From an uncultured Hungatella sp. (GTDB taxonomy: Bacteria > Bacillota > Clostridia > Lachnospirales > Lachnospiraceae), in the NCBI GenBank assembly GCA_949879795.1, contig CATLBR010000002.1, positions 62,001-126,000 on the forward strand: 64,000 nucleotides of DNA, given 5' to 3'. The notes below the pieces were generated by a model. It was not told the origin of the DNA. It saw nothing but the letters and a program-made list of their open reading frames with translations, and made no database searches. The number at the start of each line of letters is the position of its first letter. Positions within the stretch are counted from its first letter, which is position 1. Below, one piece after another: positions 44,470 to 53,007 of this stretch. The translations under genes and the position numbers were made by a program.

Positions 44470-46692
44470 TTACCTTTTCTTCTCTGATTCAAACTCTCCT
44501 TTTGCCTCGAACCGATATACAACGGACTCGTAGTCCTCCGATGTTACCGGCAGGGCCAGGCCCGCTTTCATAAGCACAGCCCCTGAATATTCCTCCCCAC
44601 TCTCCCTTTCCCGGTAGATCAAATTAGGCTCAAGCCCTCTAAAGCGAAGCAGGTTCACCGGCGGATTCACTTCACTCCTCAGCACTACACCCGCCACCAG
44701 CACATCCCTCTTATCCTTTGACACAAACTCCCAGAACACCGAATTGCTCCGGTCTCCTGGCGCGGACAGCCGATAGTAATCCCCCTGCTGAACCAACTCC
44801 TCCGAGGCCTTAAACTGAGCGATCTGGCTGGTAGCCGCTTTTTTCTCCCCCTCGTCCATGTGTTCCAGATCCAGCTCATAGCCAAAAGTACCCGCTCCTG
44901 CCACAATCCCCCTGGTGCGCAGAGAGGTTGTCCGCCCTGTCTGGTGATTAGGACACACGCTCACATGAGCCCCAAAGGTGCTGATGGGATAAAAGAACGA
45001 AGTCCCGTAGTGGATCTCCAGCCGGTCCGCCGCGTCGGTGTTGTCACTGCACCAGATCTGCGGGGAATAGTAGAGCATCCCGGCGTCGTAGCGGCCCCCG
45101 CCGCCCGCGCAGGTCTCAAAAAGCAGGTTCGGGTAACGGCCGATCAGCCGCTCCATCATATCGTACACTCCCAGCATGTGGCGGTGGAAAACCTCCCCCT
45201 GCTTTCCTGCCTCCACTCCCTGAGAATACACATTTCCCAGAGCCCGGTTCACGTCCCACTTAATATAATCCGCCTGGCAGCTGTCAATGACCTTGAAAAT
45301 CTGCTCCATAATATAGTCCCGGACTTCCTTTTTCGTCACATCCAGGTTCAGCTGAGACCGGCTTCTCACAGGCAGCCGCCCCGGCACCCGCAGACACCAG
45401 TCCGGGTGTTTCCGGTAAAGATCACTGTCCTCAGACACCATCTCCGGCTCCAGCCAGATGCCGAACTTCAGGCCCAGCTTCCGAATCTTTTTTACCAGCT
45501 TGGGCAGGCCGCCGTGAATCTTTTCCTCATTCACATACCAGTCCCCAAGACCTGTATAATCGCTGTCCCTCTTTCCGAACCATCCGTCATCCAGCACAAA
45601 CATCTCCAGCCCCACATCCCTGGCCGCCTTGGCGATGCCGTACAGTTTCTCCTCATTGAACTCAAAATAGGTTGCCTCCCAGTTATTCACCAGAATGGGC
45701 CTGGGCCTTTTCACGTAGCTGCTGCGGATCAGATGTTCCCGGAACCCGTCATGAAAATGATGGGACAGGGTTTCCAGGCCCGTGCCCGAGTAGGACATGG
45801 CTGCCTCCGGAGCCACAAAGGACTCTCCCGGCTTTAAAGTCCAGGCAAACTGGTAAGGGTGAATTCCCATGACCACCCGTGTCTGATCTACCTGGTCAAG
45901 CTCTGCCTGGCAGATAAAATTCCCGCTGTACACAAAAGCGATTCCAAAACATTCTCCATAATCTTCGGTGGCAGTGTGATCACAGAAGATCACCGCCGGA
46001 TTGTGATGGTGGCTGGAGATTCCCCGCTTGCTCTCCACAGACTGAATCCCATGGTGGAGAGGCTGACGCTCCGTAAGTCTCTCCATAGAATGCCTCCCAT
46101 AAAAATGAACCATATCCATGGGACGCTTTGGAAAATCCAGCTCCGCGGACATCACCCGCCTCAAGGTAATATTGGTCTTCCCCCTGTTGACCACCTCCAC
46201 GGTCCTGGTGATGATATCACAATCCCACAGAACACCATAAAGCAATTTCACACAGAGTCCGCTGAGCTCGTCCTTTAAGACAATCTCCAATGTCTCTGCC
46301 TCATCCTCCCCCGCGAACATGGCAGGCAGACCTGCCAGAGCATATTTTCCTTTTCTGATTTCATGAGAATCATATTTCAGCTGCAGAACATGGCTTCCGT
46401 CCTCATGTTCCGCCTCGATTCCCTGAATCCGGTAATCCCCGTTCCCCTCTGCCGTATACTCCTGGGGCAGCACGTCAAGGGAAAATTTTCGATCCCTGTC
46501 AGCCTCATAGGGATTGCCTGAAAAACCCCGATCCAGGTTTACAATGCTGTGAATAATCCGCGCGTCCCCCAGGTCATCGCCATAGTAGAGATGCAGAAGA
46601 GTACCATACCTTCCCACTTGCATCTGGTACATACTGGTTTTGGTATGCAGCGTAAATACGCTAGTATCTTTATGAAAAGAAATATATCTCAT
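44470..46692 (-). CDS. Alpha-galactosidase, GH36 (copy 2)
   Basis: MRYISFHKD...LDDGWFGKRDSDYTGLGDWYVN...YIKWDVNRA...CAGGGGRYDAGML...SDNTDAADRL...PNHQTGRTT. Confidence 0.92.
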   Translation of the reverse strand: MRYISFHKDTSVFTLHTKTSMYQMQVGRYGTLLHLYYGDDLGDARIIHSIVNLDRGFSGNPYEADRDRKFSLDVLPQEYTAEGNGDYRIQGIEAEHEDGSHVLQLKYDSHEIRKGKYALAGLPAMFAGEDEAETLEIVLKDELSGLCVKLLYGVLWDCDIITRTVEVVNRGKTNITLRRVMSAELDFPKRPMDMVHFYGRHSMERLTERQPLHHGIQSVESKRGISSHHHNPAVIFCDHTATEDYGECFGIAFVYSGNFICQAELDQVDQTRVVMGIHPYQFAWTLKPGESFVAPEAAMSYSGTGLETLSHHFHDGFREHLIRSSYVKRPRPILVNNWEATYFEFNEEKLYGIAKAARDVGLEMFVLDDGWFGKRDSDYTGLGDWYVNEEKIHGGLPKLVKKIRKLGLKFGIWLEPEMVSEDSDLYRKHPDWCLRVPGRLPVRSRSQLNLDVTKKEVRDYIMEQIFKVIDSCQADYIKWDVNRALGNVYSQGVEAGKQGEVFHRHMLGVYDMMERLIGRYPNLLFETCAGGGGRYDAGMLYYSPQIWCSDNTDAADRLEIHYGTSFFYPISTFGAHVSVCPNHQTGRTTSLRTRGIVAGAGTFGYELDLEHMDEGEKKAATSQIAQFKASEELVQQGDYYRLSAPGDRSNSVFWEFVSKDKRDVLVAGVVLRSEVNPPVNLLRFRGLEPNLIYRERESGEEYSGAVLMKAGLALPVTSEDYESVVYRFEAKGEFESEKKR

Positions 46693-46782
46693 AGGTTGCC
46701 TTTTATCCTCCACTGATTATAGTAATCATGCCCGGAACCAAAAGGAAGTAAAGGGATATTCCAGTGGCGCCGGGCATTGCTT

Positions 46783-47457
46783 TTAGAAGACATATTGGTC
46801 GGATTCATCTCTCATGCCCGACGGTTCCTGTTCCTCTTTCTCGAAATACGGGCGAAACAATCTCCATAAAAACCAGGAATTTCCATATGCTGTCAGTGAA
46901 AACCCACACATAATCCACACGAAAAGATAGATGGGAAACAACTGCGCGTCCACCATGGTAAAGTACATGGGCAGACAGGTGATCGCCGCCATACACAGGG
47001 CATAGCCGGGTTTCCTGGCCGCGAAACAAAGCGCGAAGACAACCAGACGTCCTGTCTTGTTTTCAAAAGACGCGATGGTCGGGAACACATACAAGGCAAT
47101 CACAAGAAGAAGCAAGGCAATCCCCCACACCACGTAAGTAAATACCACTGACATAGCGCCAGGCATGGAAACCACTGCCTTTTTCTCAAACCAGACACAT
47201 ACTCCCGCCGCTGCCAGGCCCAGCCAAACAACCGTGGCCTGGAGAAAATTCCCCCGAAAGCTCCTCCAGTAACATTTCCAGATACTGATATCCCTGTCCT
47301 TGTGGAGCTTTAACCCGCAGTAGTACAGAGCTGTGGTGGACGCTCCAATGGTAATGACAGGAAGACTGGTTACAATCCATAAGAGATTCAAACCGATAAA
47401 GCCTCCCGCCGAGAGAAAAAAGCGGTGAAGAAAATTGTCCTCGTTGAACAGGTTCAT
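46783..47457 (-). CDS. YesL/DUF624 family membrane protein
   Basis: NLLWIVTSLPVITIGASTTALYYCGLKLHKDRD. Confidence 0.85.
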   Translation of the reverse strand: MNLFNEDNFLHRFFLSAGGFIGLNLLWIVTSLPVITIGASTTALYYCGLKLHKDRDISIWKCYWRSFRGNFLQATVVWLGLAAAGVCVWFEKKAVVSMPGAMSVVFTYVVWGIALLLLVIALYVFPTIASFENKTGRLVVFALCFAARKPGYALCMAAITCLPMYFTMVDAQLFPIYLFVWIMCGFSLTAYGNSWFLWRLFRPYFEKEEQEPSGMRDESDQYVF

Positions 47458-47482
47458 GCCTCCTCCTTCTTTCTGTTGTTTT

Positions 47483-48307
47483 CTACAGCTTTCCTCCGGA
47501 AGTCGCGATACCCTCGATGAACTGTTTCTGGAAGATCAGGTACAGAACAATCATCGGTATACAGGCAAGCAGAGAAGCTGCCATCAGCTGTGGATAGTTG
47601 CTGCTGTACTGGCCCTGCATCTTGGCAAGAGCGGCGGACAGAGGCATCACGTCTCTGTTACAGATCAGTGGCCACATCAGGTCTTTGTAGGCGAACACTG
47701 CTGTAAAGATTCCCAGGGCCACCATGGAGGACCGTGTTAACGGCGCCATGATGAACAGGAAGGTCTGGCCGATGTTGCAGCCATCCAGGCGGGCCGCCTC
47801 TTCCAGATCTTTCGGAAGTCCCATGTAAGCCTGACGAAGCAGGAAGGTACCGAAAGCGGTCACCAGACCTGGGAAGATCAGGGCGAAGATGGTGTTGAGC
47901 ATTCCCATCTTGCTGACCATCAGGTACTGAGGAATGATGAAGATCTGGCCTGGCACCATCATCTGGAACAGAATCAGGGAGAACATAAAGTCTCTTCCCT
48001 TAAACTGCAGTCTGGCGAAAGCGTAACCTGCCAGTGTGGCTGTGAGAACCGCTGCGATAACACGACCGGCGATCAGCAGCAGAGTGTTAACGTAGAGTTC
48101 CATAAAGTTTAAGTTGTTGATAACCGTGGTAAAGCTCTCGGTCCTCCACACGCTGGGGAAGATCACGAAGGGAGACACGCTGGTTGCCTCTCCCATACTC
48201 TTGAAGGCAGTCAGTATCATCCACAGAAACGGCACTAACATGGTGATGGATACCAGAATCAGGATGACATGAATCAACGCTTGCATCATTTTCGCTCTTT
48301 GTTCCAT
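47483..48307 (-). CDS. Carbohydrate ABC transporter permease (MsmG-type)
   Basis: MVPFLWMILTAFKS...EEAARLDGCNIGQTFLFIMAPL (EAA loop). Confidence 0.92.
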   Translation of the reverse strand: MEQRAKMMQALIHVILILVSITMLVPFLWMILTAFKSMGEATSVSPFVIFPSVWRTESFTTVINNLNFMELYVNTLLLIAGRVIAAVLTATLAGYAFARLQFKGRDFMFSLILFQMMVPGQIFIIPQYLMVSKMGMLNTIFALIFPGLVTAFGTFLLRQAYMGLPKDLEEAARLDGCNIGQTFLFIMAPLTRSSMVALGIFTAVFAYKDLMWPLICNRDVMPLSAALAKMQGQYSSNYPQLMAASLLACIPMIVLYLIFQKQFIEGIATSGGKL

Positions 48308-48322
48308 AGCGCTTCTCCTCTC

Positions 48323-49216
48323 CTAATTGTAGTATACCCACTTCTTCTGGGCGATCATCTGGAATACGGTTATTACCATAATAATGGCGATCAGCAGCAC
48401 CACGATAGTGGAGCCGTAGCCCTTGTTGTTCTCCACAAAAGAGTTCTGATAGAACAGGTACACAATAGACTGAGTCTTGTAGAGAGCCGGGTTGTTCTTA
48501 TCCATTACCATGAAGATCAGGTCAAATACCTGCAATCCTCCGATGACTCTGGTGATGGTCACAAAGAAGATGGTCGGGGACAGCAGGGGAACCGTAATGT
48601 TGAAGAACTGATTGATTCCCGTGGCTCCGTCGATGCTGGCCGCCTCGTAGTAATCCCTGGGGATTTCCTGAAGGCCCGCCAAAAACAGCACCATATTGTA
48701 ACCGATGATGGACCAGATACCGATGACCGCGATGGCGAACACCGCGATGGCAGGATCAGAGATCCAGTTAATGTTGGTTCCGAAAATATGATTCAAAAGA
48801 CCAAACTCCGAGTTAAACAGCCATCTCCACACCATGGCGATAGCGGCGGGAGCCGCGACCATGGGAAGGAAGAAGATGGTACGATACGCGGACACGCCCA
48901 TCATCTTGCGGTTTAAGAGTACCGCGAGAACCAGAGCGATGGCGATGGAGAAAGGCACCTCCACGATCGCGTACTTAAAGGTATTGATAACGGACTGCCA
49001 TACTTCCGCGTCGCCGAACATCTTAATATAGTTGTCCAGGCCGATGAAGATATTTCCTTTTCCAAAATCTCCGGTCTTAAAAAAGCTCTGGTAGATGGTC
49101 TGGAAGATGGGAATAATGTTCAGTATGATCAATCCCAGCATAGTGGGGAAGATAAACGCCCAGCCCCATACGAATTCATTGCGTTCTCTGGTAGTTCCTT
49201 TTTTAATAGTACCCAC
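48323..49216 (-). CDS. Carbohydrate ABC transporter permease (MsmF-type)
   Basis: GLQEIPRDYYEAASIDGATGINQFFNITVPLLSP (EAA loop). Confidence 0.92.
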   Translation of the reverse strand: MGTIKKGTTRERNEFVWGWAFIFPTMLGLIILNIIPIFQTIYQSFFKTGDFGKGNIFIGLDNYIKMFGDAEVWQSVINTFKYAIVEVPFSIAIALVLAVLLNRKMMGVSAYRTIFFLPMVAAPAAIAMVWRWLFNSEFGLLNHIFGTNINWISDPAIAVFAIAVIGIWSIIGYNMVLFLAGLQEIPRDYYEAASIDGATGINQFFNITVPLLSPTIFFVTITRVIGGLQVFDLIFMVMDKNNPALYKTQSIVYLFYQNSFVENNKGYGSTIVVLLIAIIMVITVFQMIAQKKWVYYN

Positions 49217-49245
49217 AACTTCACCCCTTTTCTATTGTCTCAGGA

Positions 49246-50526
49246 TTATTTCTCCTCAGCGATCTTCTCGTTCATGATAGCTGTGATGTTGGCACAGGCT
49301 GTCGCCATATCCTCCTCGCCGTTCCAGGGCTTCTTCAGCTCTTCTACCATTGGATTCCACCATGCCAGAGTGCTCTTGGTAGAGGGACGGAACACAACAT
49401 CATCCATGGCCTCCAGGTAAGGAGTCAGATTGAACTTATCGGTATTGTTGACCCACTGATCCGATACGCCCTCGTAAGCTGCCATAGTAACGCCCAGTTC
49501 TGCCTGCTTCTGCTGCATATCCTTGGTAGTGAACCACTCGATCAGCTGATAAGCGCCTTCAGGATTCTTGGTACTCTTTGAGGCTGCCCAGCCAAGTCCG
49601 TTGTACAGAGAAACGCTTCTTCCTGTCGCGGCGTCTTTTGGAAGTCTGGCCACATCGGCGTGCTCCGCGATATACTCGTTATCCTTAAATCCAGCTACCA
49701 TCCAGGAACCCTGAGTGATCATAGCCACCTTACCGGAACCGAAGAGTACATCTGTACCGGTCTCAGACATAGTAGAAGCAGGAGGCATAACCGTATGTAC
49801 CATCTTATCTACAAATTCCATGGCAGCGATGGTCTTGGGATCGTCAAATCCTGACATACCCTGGTCGTTCAGCACGCATCCACCCATGGTATAAACGATG
49901 TTCATCCAGGTATCCTGCTCATTAGACGGGTTTGCCGCGAATCCATATACGCTTCCGTCATCCTTGGTCAGCTTCTGAGCGATCTCATAGAACTCATCCC
50001 AGGTCCAGCTTCCATCGGGATAAGGAATCCCTGCTTCATCAAACAGTGTCTTGTTGTACCAGACAGCGATGGTATCCATATCTTTTGGCAGAGCGTAGGT
50101 CTTACCCTCCCACTGATACATTGCTTTCAGATCCTCTGGGAACTTATCCATCTCCAGAACCGTGCTGGCCGCCACTTTGTCCGTAAGGTCCAACAGAATG
50201 TCGTTGGACATGTATTTCACCGCCTCGTTGGAGTGCATCCAGAACACATCCGGCATGTCTCCGCCGCTGGCACCCGCCTCAAGAAGAGTCCAGTAGCTGT
50301 TCCACTCGATGACCTGCACCTGAGCCGGAATTCCGGTGGCCTCCGTAAACGCGTTGCAGATCTCCTGAAGTCCCTTCTGCTGGCCGTTATCCCAGATGGC
50401 CACAGTCAATCCTGCTTTCGGATCTCCGCCTCCGGCGCTTCCGCCAGAACCACCACAACCAGCCAGACCTGTCACCGCCATTGCTGCTGTCAGACTCAGA
50501 GCTAAAATCTTGTTACGTCTTTTCAT
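49246..50526 (-). CDS. Carbohydrate ABC transporter substrate-binding lipoprotein
   Basis: LAVTGLAGCGGSGG lipobox; LTVAIWDNGQQKGLQEICNAFTEATGI; family 1 SBP pattern. Confidence 0.93.
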   Translation of the reverse strand: MKRRNKILALSLTAAMAVTGLAGCGGSGGSAGGGDPKAGLTVAIWDNGQQKGLQEICNAFTEATGIPAQVQVIEWNSYWTLLEAGASGGDMPDVFWMHSNEAVKYMSNDILLDLTDKVAASTVLEMDKFPEDLKAMYQWEGKTYALPKDMDTIAVWYNKTLFDEAGIPYPDGSWTWDEFYEIAQKLTKDDGSVYGFAANPSNEQDTWMNIVYTMGGCVLNDQGMSGFDDPKTIAAMEFVDKMVHTVMPPASTMSETGTDVLFGSGKVAMITQGSWMVAGFKDNEYIAEHADVARLPKDAATGRSVSLYNGLGWAASKSTKNPEGAYQLIEWFTTKDMQQKQAELGVTMAAYEGVSDQWVNNTDKFNLTPYLEAMDDVVFRPSTKSTLAWWNPMVEELKKPWNGEEDMATACANITAIMNEKIAEEK

Positions 50527-50582
50527 CTTGCATTACCTCCCGTTTTCGTCATAATGACTTATTTTTTTAGCTATATTGCCTG

Positions 50583-50616
50583 ATTTGACATTAAGCGAAT
50601 GAAACTCATGTCAAAT
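50583..50616. promoter_or_regulatory. Inverted repeat upstream of the ABC transporter operon
   Basis: ATTTGACAT-N16-ATGTCAAAT, perfect 9-bp arms. Confidence 0.5.
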
Positions 50617-50688
50617 TGTTACTTAGATTATAAGAAATATATAGGCATTTTGTACATGGCAAGGTAATTTCATTTTTTCCATAAACCC

Positions 50689-50719
50689 TATGGTAAAATA
50701 AATCATCATATGGTAAAAT
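50689..50719. promoter_or_regulatory. Direct repeat with AraC-operator-like spacing
   Basis: TATGGTAAAAT at 50689-50699 and again at 50709-50719, 20-bp period. Confidence 0.5.
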
Positions 50720-50732
50720 GTAAACTAAATGA

Positions 50733-50858
50733 GCAGTGCGAAGACAAGTCGCGAGGCGGTTGCGTCGCGCTTGCGCGTAAGCAGACGGCTCGTGACTTGG
50801 CTTCATGGGGCAAATGCCCCACAGCGAGATGGAGCGCAGCGTAATCGAGCTGCACTGC
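50733..50858. repeat. Nested inverted-repeat element, cruciform/structured RNA-like
   Basis: GCAGTGC...GCACTGC (outer), CAAGTCGCGAG...CTCGTGACTTG (one mismatch), TGGGGC-AAAT-GCCCCA. Confidence 0.65.
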
Positions 50859-50986
50859 GGACTTCGCCTCCCACAACCAAGCGAAATAAAACCAGAAGGC
50901 ATACGCATCGCGTTTTTTCAAGCCACTCCACCTGCTCCCCCGTTTTATCTAATCATGTGTTTCAAATACTCTAAGGAGATGACATC

Positions 50987-51922
50987 ATGAGAAACATCAA
51001 GTACACAGATTCCGCGCAATTCCAATGTCTCGAACACTTAAGAGAAGCCTTCATGGACCTTTATCTGGTTCACTGCGGCATCGAACACTGTCAACCTTCC
51101 CAGTATCTGGGCCCTTCGGTTCGGGATGAATACATCATCCATTTTGTCCTGGAAGGCAAGGGAAACTACACCGTAGGCGGCATCACCTATTTTTTATCCA
51201 GCAATCAGATGTTTTTGATCAATCCCGGGGAGGAGGTGCGCTACGGTTCCGACGCGGACGAGCCCTGGACCTATGCCTGGATCGGATTTAACGGTATTCG
51301 GGCGTCGTCTACACTGAAAAACTGTGGCTTTTCAAAACAGTCTTATGTACTTCCTTTTAAAAATGAAGATGTTTTACTAGAACATATCTCCAATATACTC
51401 AGCTCTACCCAACTGTCTCTCGCCAATGATTTAAAAAGAAACGCTTGCCTTTTGATGGTCTTTTCCTGCCTTATGGACAATTATAATCAGCTTTCTCAGC
51501 ATCAAGTCAAAGGAAAAGAGGTCCGCTATGATTATGGAAGTAACGTGTATGTAGAACAGGCCATCGACTACATCAAATGGAATCACAGCAGGGGCATCAA
51601 CGTGACGGACATCGCCGATTATATCGGCATCAGTCGAACCTATTTAAACCATGTATTCCAGAAAGAACTGGGCATCTCTTCCCAGAAATTTCTCATGGAT
51701 TTTCGTCTCCACAAGGCCGCAAGCCTTCTGATTTCCTCCGATCTGCCGGTGACAGAGGTATCCGCCGAAGTTGGATACGACGATTCCCTGGCCTTTTCCA
51801 AAGCCTTCAAGAAAAAATTCGGTCTCAGCCCGAAAAATTACCGCAGCCACAAAGAAACTATGGACCGTTTTACTGTCAAGCAGCCCTCTACAAATGAGTT
51901 TCCTGATTTAAGCAAACCATAG
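50987..51922 (+). CDS. AraC-family regulator 1
   Basis: N-terminal cupin; C-terminal GINVTDIADYIGISRTYLNHVFQKELGISSQKFLMDFRLHKAASLLISSDLPVTEVSAEVGYDDSLAFSKAFKKKFGLSPKNYR. Confidence 0.93.
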   Translation: MRNIKYTDSAQFQCLEHLREAFMDLYLVHCGIEHCQPSQYLGPSVRDEYIIHFVLEGKGNYTVGGITYFLSSNQMFLINPGEEVRYGSDADEPWTYAWIGFNGIRASSTLKNCGFSKQSYVLPFKNEDVLLEHISNILSSTQLSLANDLKRNACLLMVFSCLMDNYNQLSQHQVKGKEVRYDYGSNVYVEQAIDYIKWNHSRGINVTDIADYIGISRTYLNHVFQKELGISSQKFLMDFRLHKAASLLISSDLPVTEVSAEVGYDDSLAFSKAFKKKFGLSPKNYRSHKETMDRFTVKQPSTNEFPDLSKP

Positions 51923-51939
51923 CAGCAGGTGAGTGAATT

Positions 51940-52821
51940 ATGGAACAATCTCTTGTACTTCAGCTTCCCAACCGCCAAATTCAGGATTTTTACCTGTGTT
52001 TCTGCGGTTACGCCAAATGCGAACCCCTCCACACCCCTGGATATGGTGTGCGTCCCAACTACGTGATTCACTATGTTTTGGACGGCGAGGGAGAGTACCG
52101 CGTAGACAATGAAACTTTTCATATTGCAGCTGGGCAGGGCTTCATCATTGAGCCCAATATGCTAACTTTTTATCAGGCCAGCCGTGAAAACCCCTGGTCT
52201 TATGTGTGGGTAGGCTTCTCCGGCCCCCGGGCTCCGGAATATCTGTCCTATCTGGGTTTTAACCACAATCATCTGATTTTTAAGAGTTCCGAGTCGGAAC
52301 GAATTCGAGACCTAGTATTCCAGATGCTTCGTTCCAACCAGAACAGCCCTAAGAACGAATTTTATCTCCATGGATTATTTTTTGAATTTTTCTCATGTCT
52401 TATAGATGAGAATGCTCCCAGACAGCAGGAAGATTTAGACAGAGACAGAGAGACTACAAACCGCTATTTAAGAGAAGCTATATCCTACATTCAGCAGAAT
52501 TTCCATCAGGGGCTGCGGGTGTCGGACCTGGCAGACCACGTGGCTGTGAGCAGGGGATATCTCTATCAGATTTTTAACGAGACTCTGGGCATGTCCCCCA
52601 AACAGTACCTGACCAATTTCTGCATGACCAGGGCCACAGAGCTTTTGACACTGAACAATGAACCGGTAGAGGTGGTTGCCCGCAAGTGCGGCTACCCCAA
52701 CCCGGTGGCTTTCTCCGCCCTGTTTCGAAAGCGCATGGGAGTGTCCCCGACTCAGTACAGAAATGAGCTGTCAGCATCCCACCGTGACAGGCTTAAGAAA
52801 GAATTGGAGAGTCTTCAGTAG
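51940..52821 (+). CDS. AraC-family regulator 2
   Basis: GLRVSDLADHVAVSRGYLYQIFNETLGMSPKQYLTNFCMTRATELLTLNNEPVEVVARKCGYPNPVAFSALFRKRMGVSPTQYR. Confidence 0.93.
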   Translation: MEQSLVLQLPNRQIQDFYLCFCGYAKCEPLHTPGYGVRPNYVIHYVLDGEGEYRVDNETFHIAAGQGFIIEPNMLTFYQASRENPWSYVWVGFSGPRAPEYLSYLGFNHNHLIFKSSESERIRDLVFQMLRSNQNSPKNEFYLHGLFFEFFSCLIDENAPRQQEDLDRDRETTNRYLREAISYIQQNFHQGLRVSDLADHVAVSRGYLYQIFNETLGMSPKQYLTNFCMTRATELLTLNNEPVEVVARKCGYPNPVAFSALFRKRMGVSPTQYRNELSASHRDRLKKELESLQ

Positions 52822-53007
52822 CGTGACTGAGAGACACCTGTGAAAGAGGTGAAAAATGCCCAACGGTGCGGAAATCCTTAAAAACAGTATTGACATCTCC
52901 GGATGTCAATCTCACAGATATGGACGAAAAAAAGAATATACAGTTGACACATATGACCCTGCCCGCCCCCACCTGTGGTGATGGACGGACAGGGTTCGCT
53001 GCAGGTC

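Noticed and set aside
44860-45837. 325-aa plus-strand ORF
   Set aside because: Antisense to GH36 copy 2; translation looks like reverse-complemented GH36 codons.
47483-50526. ABC transporter operon lacking its own ATPase gene
   Set aside because: Msm-type importers commonly use a shared ATPase (MsmK-like) encoded elsewhere, so the absence is not unusual.
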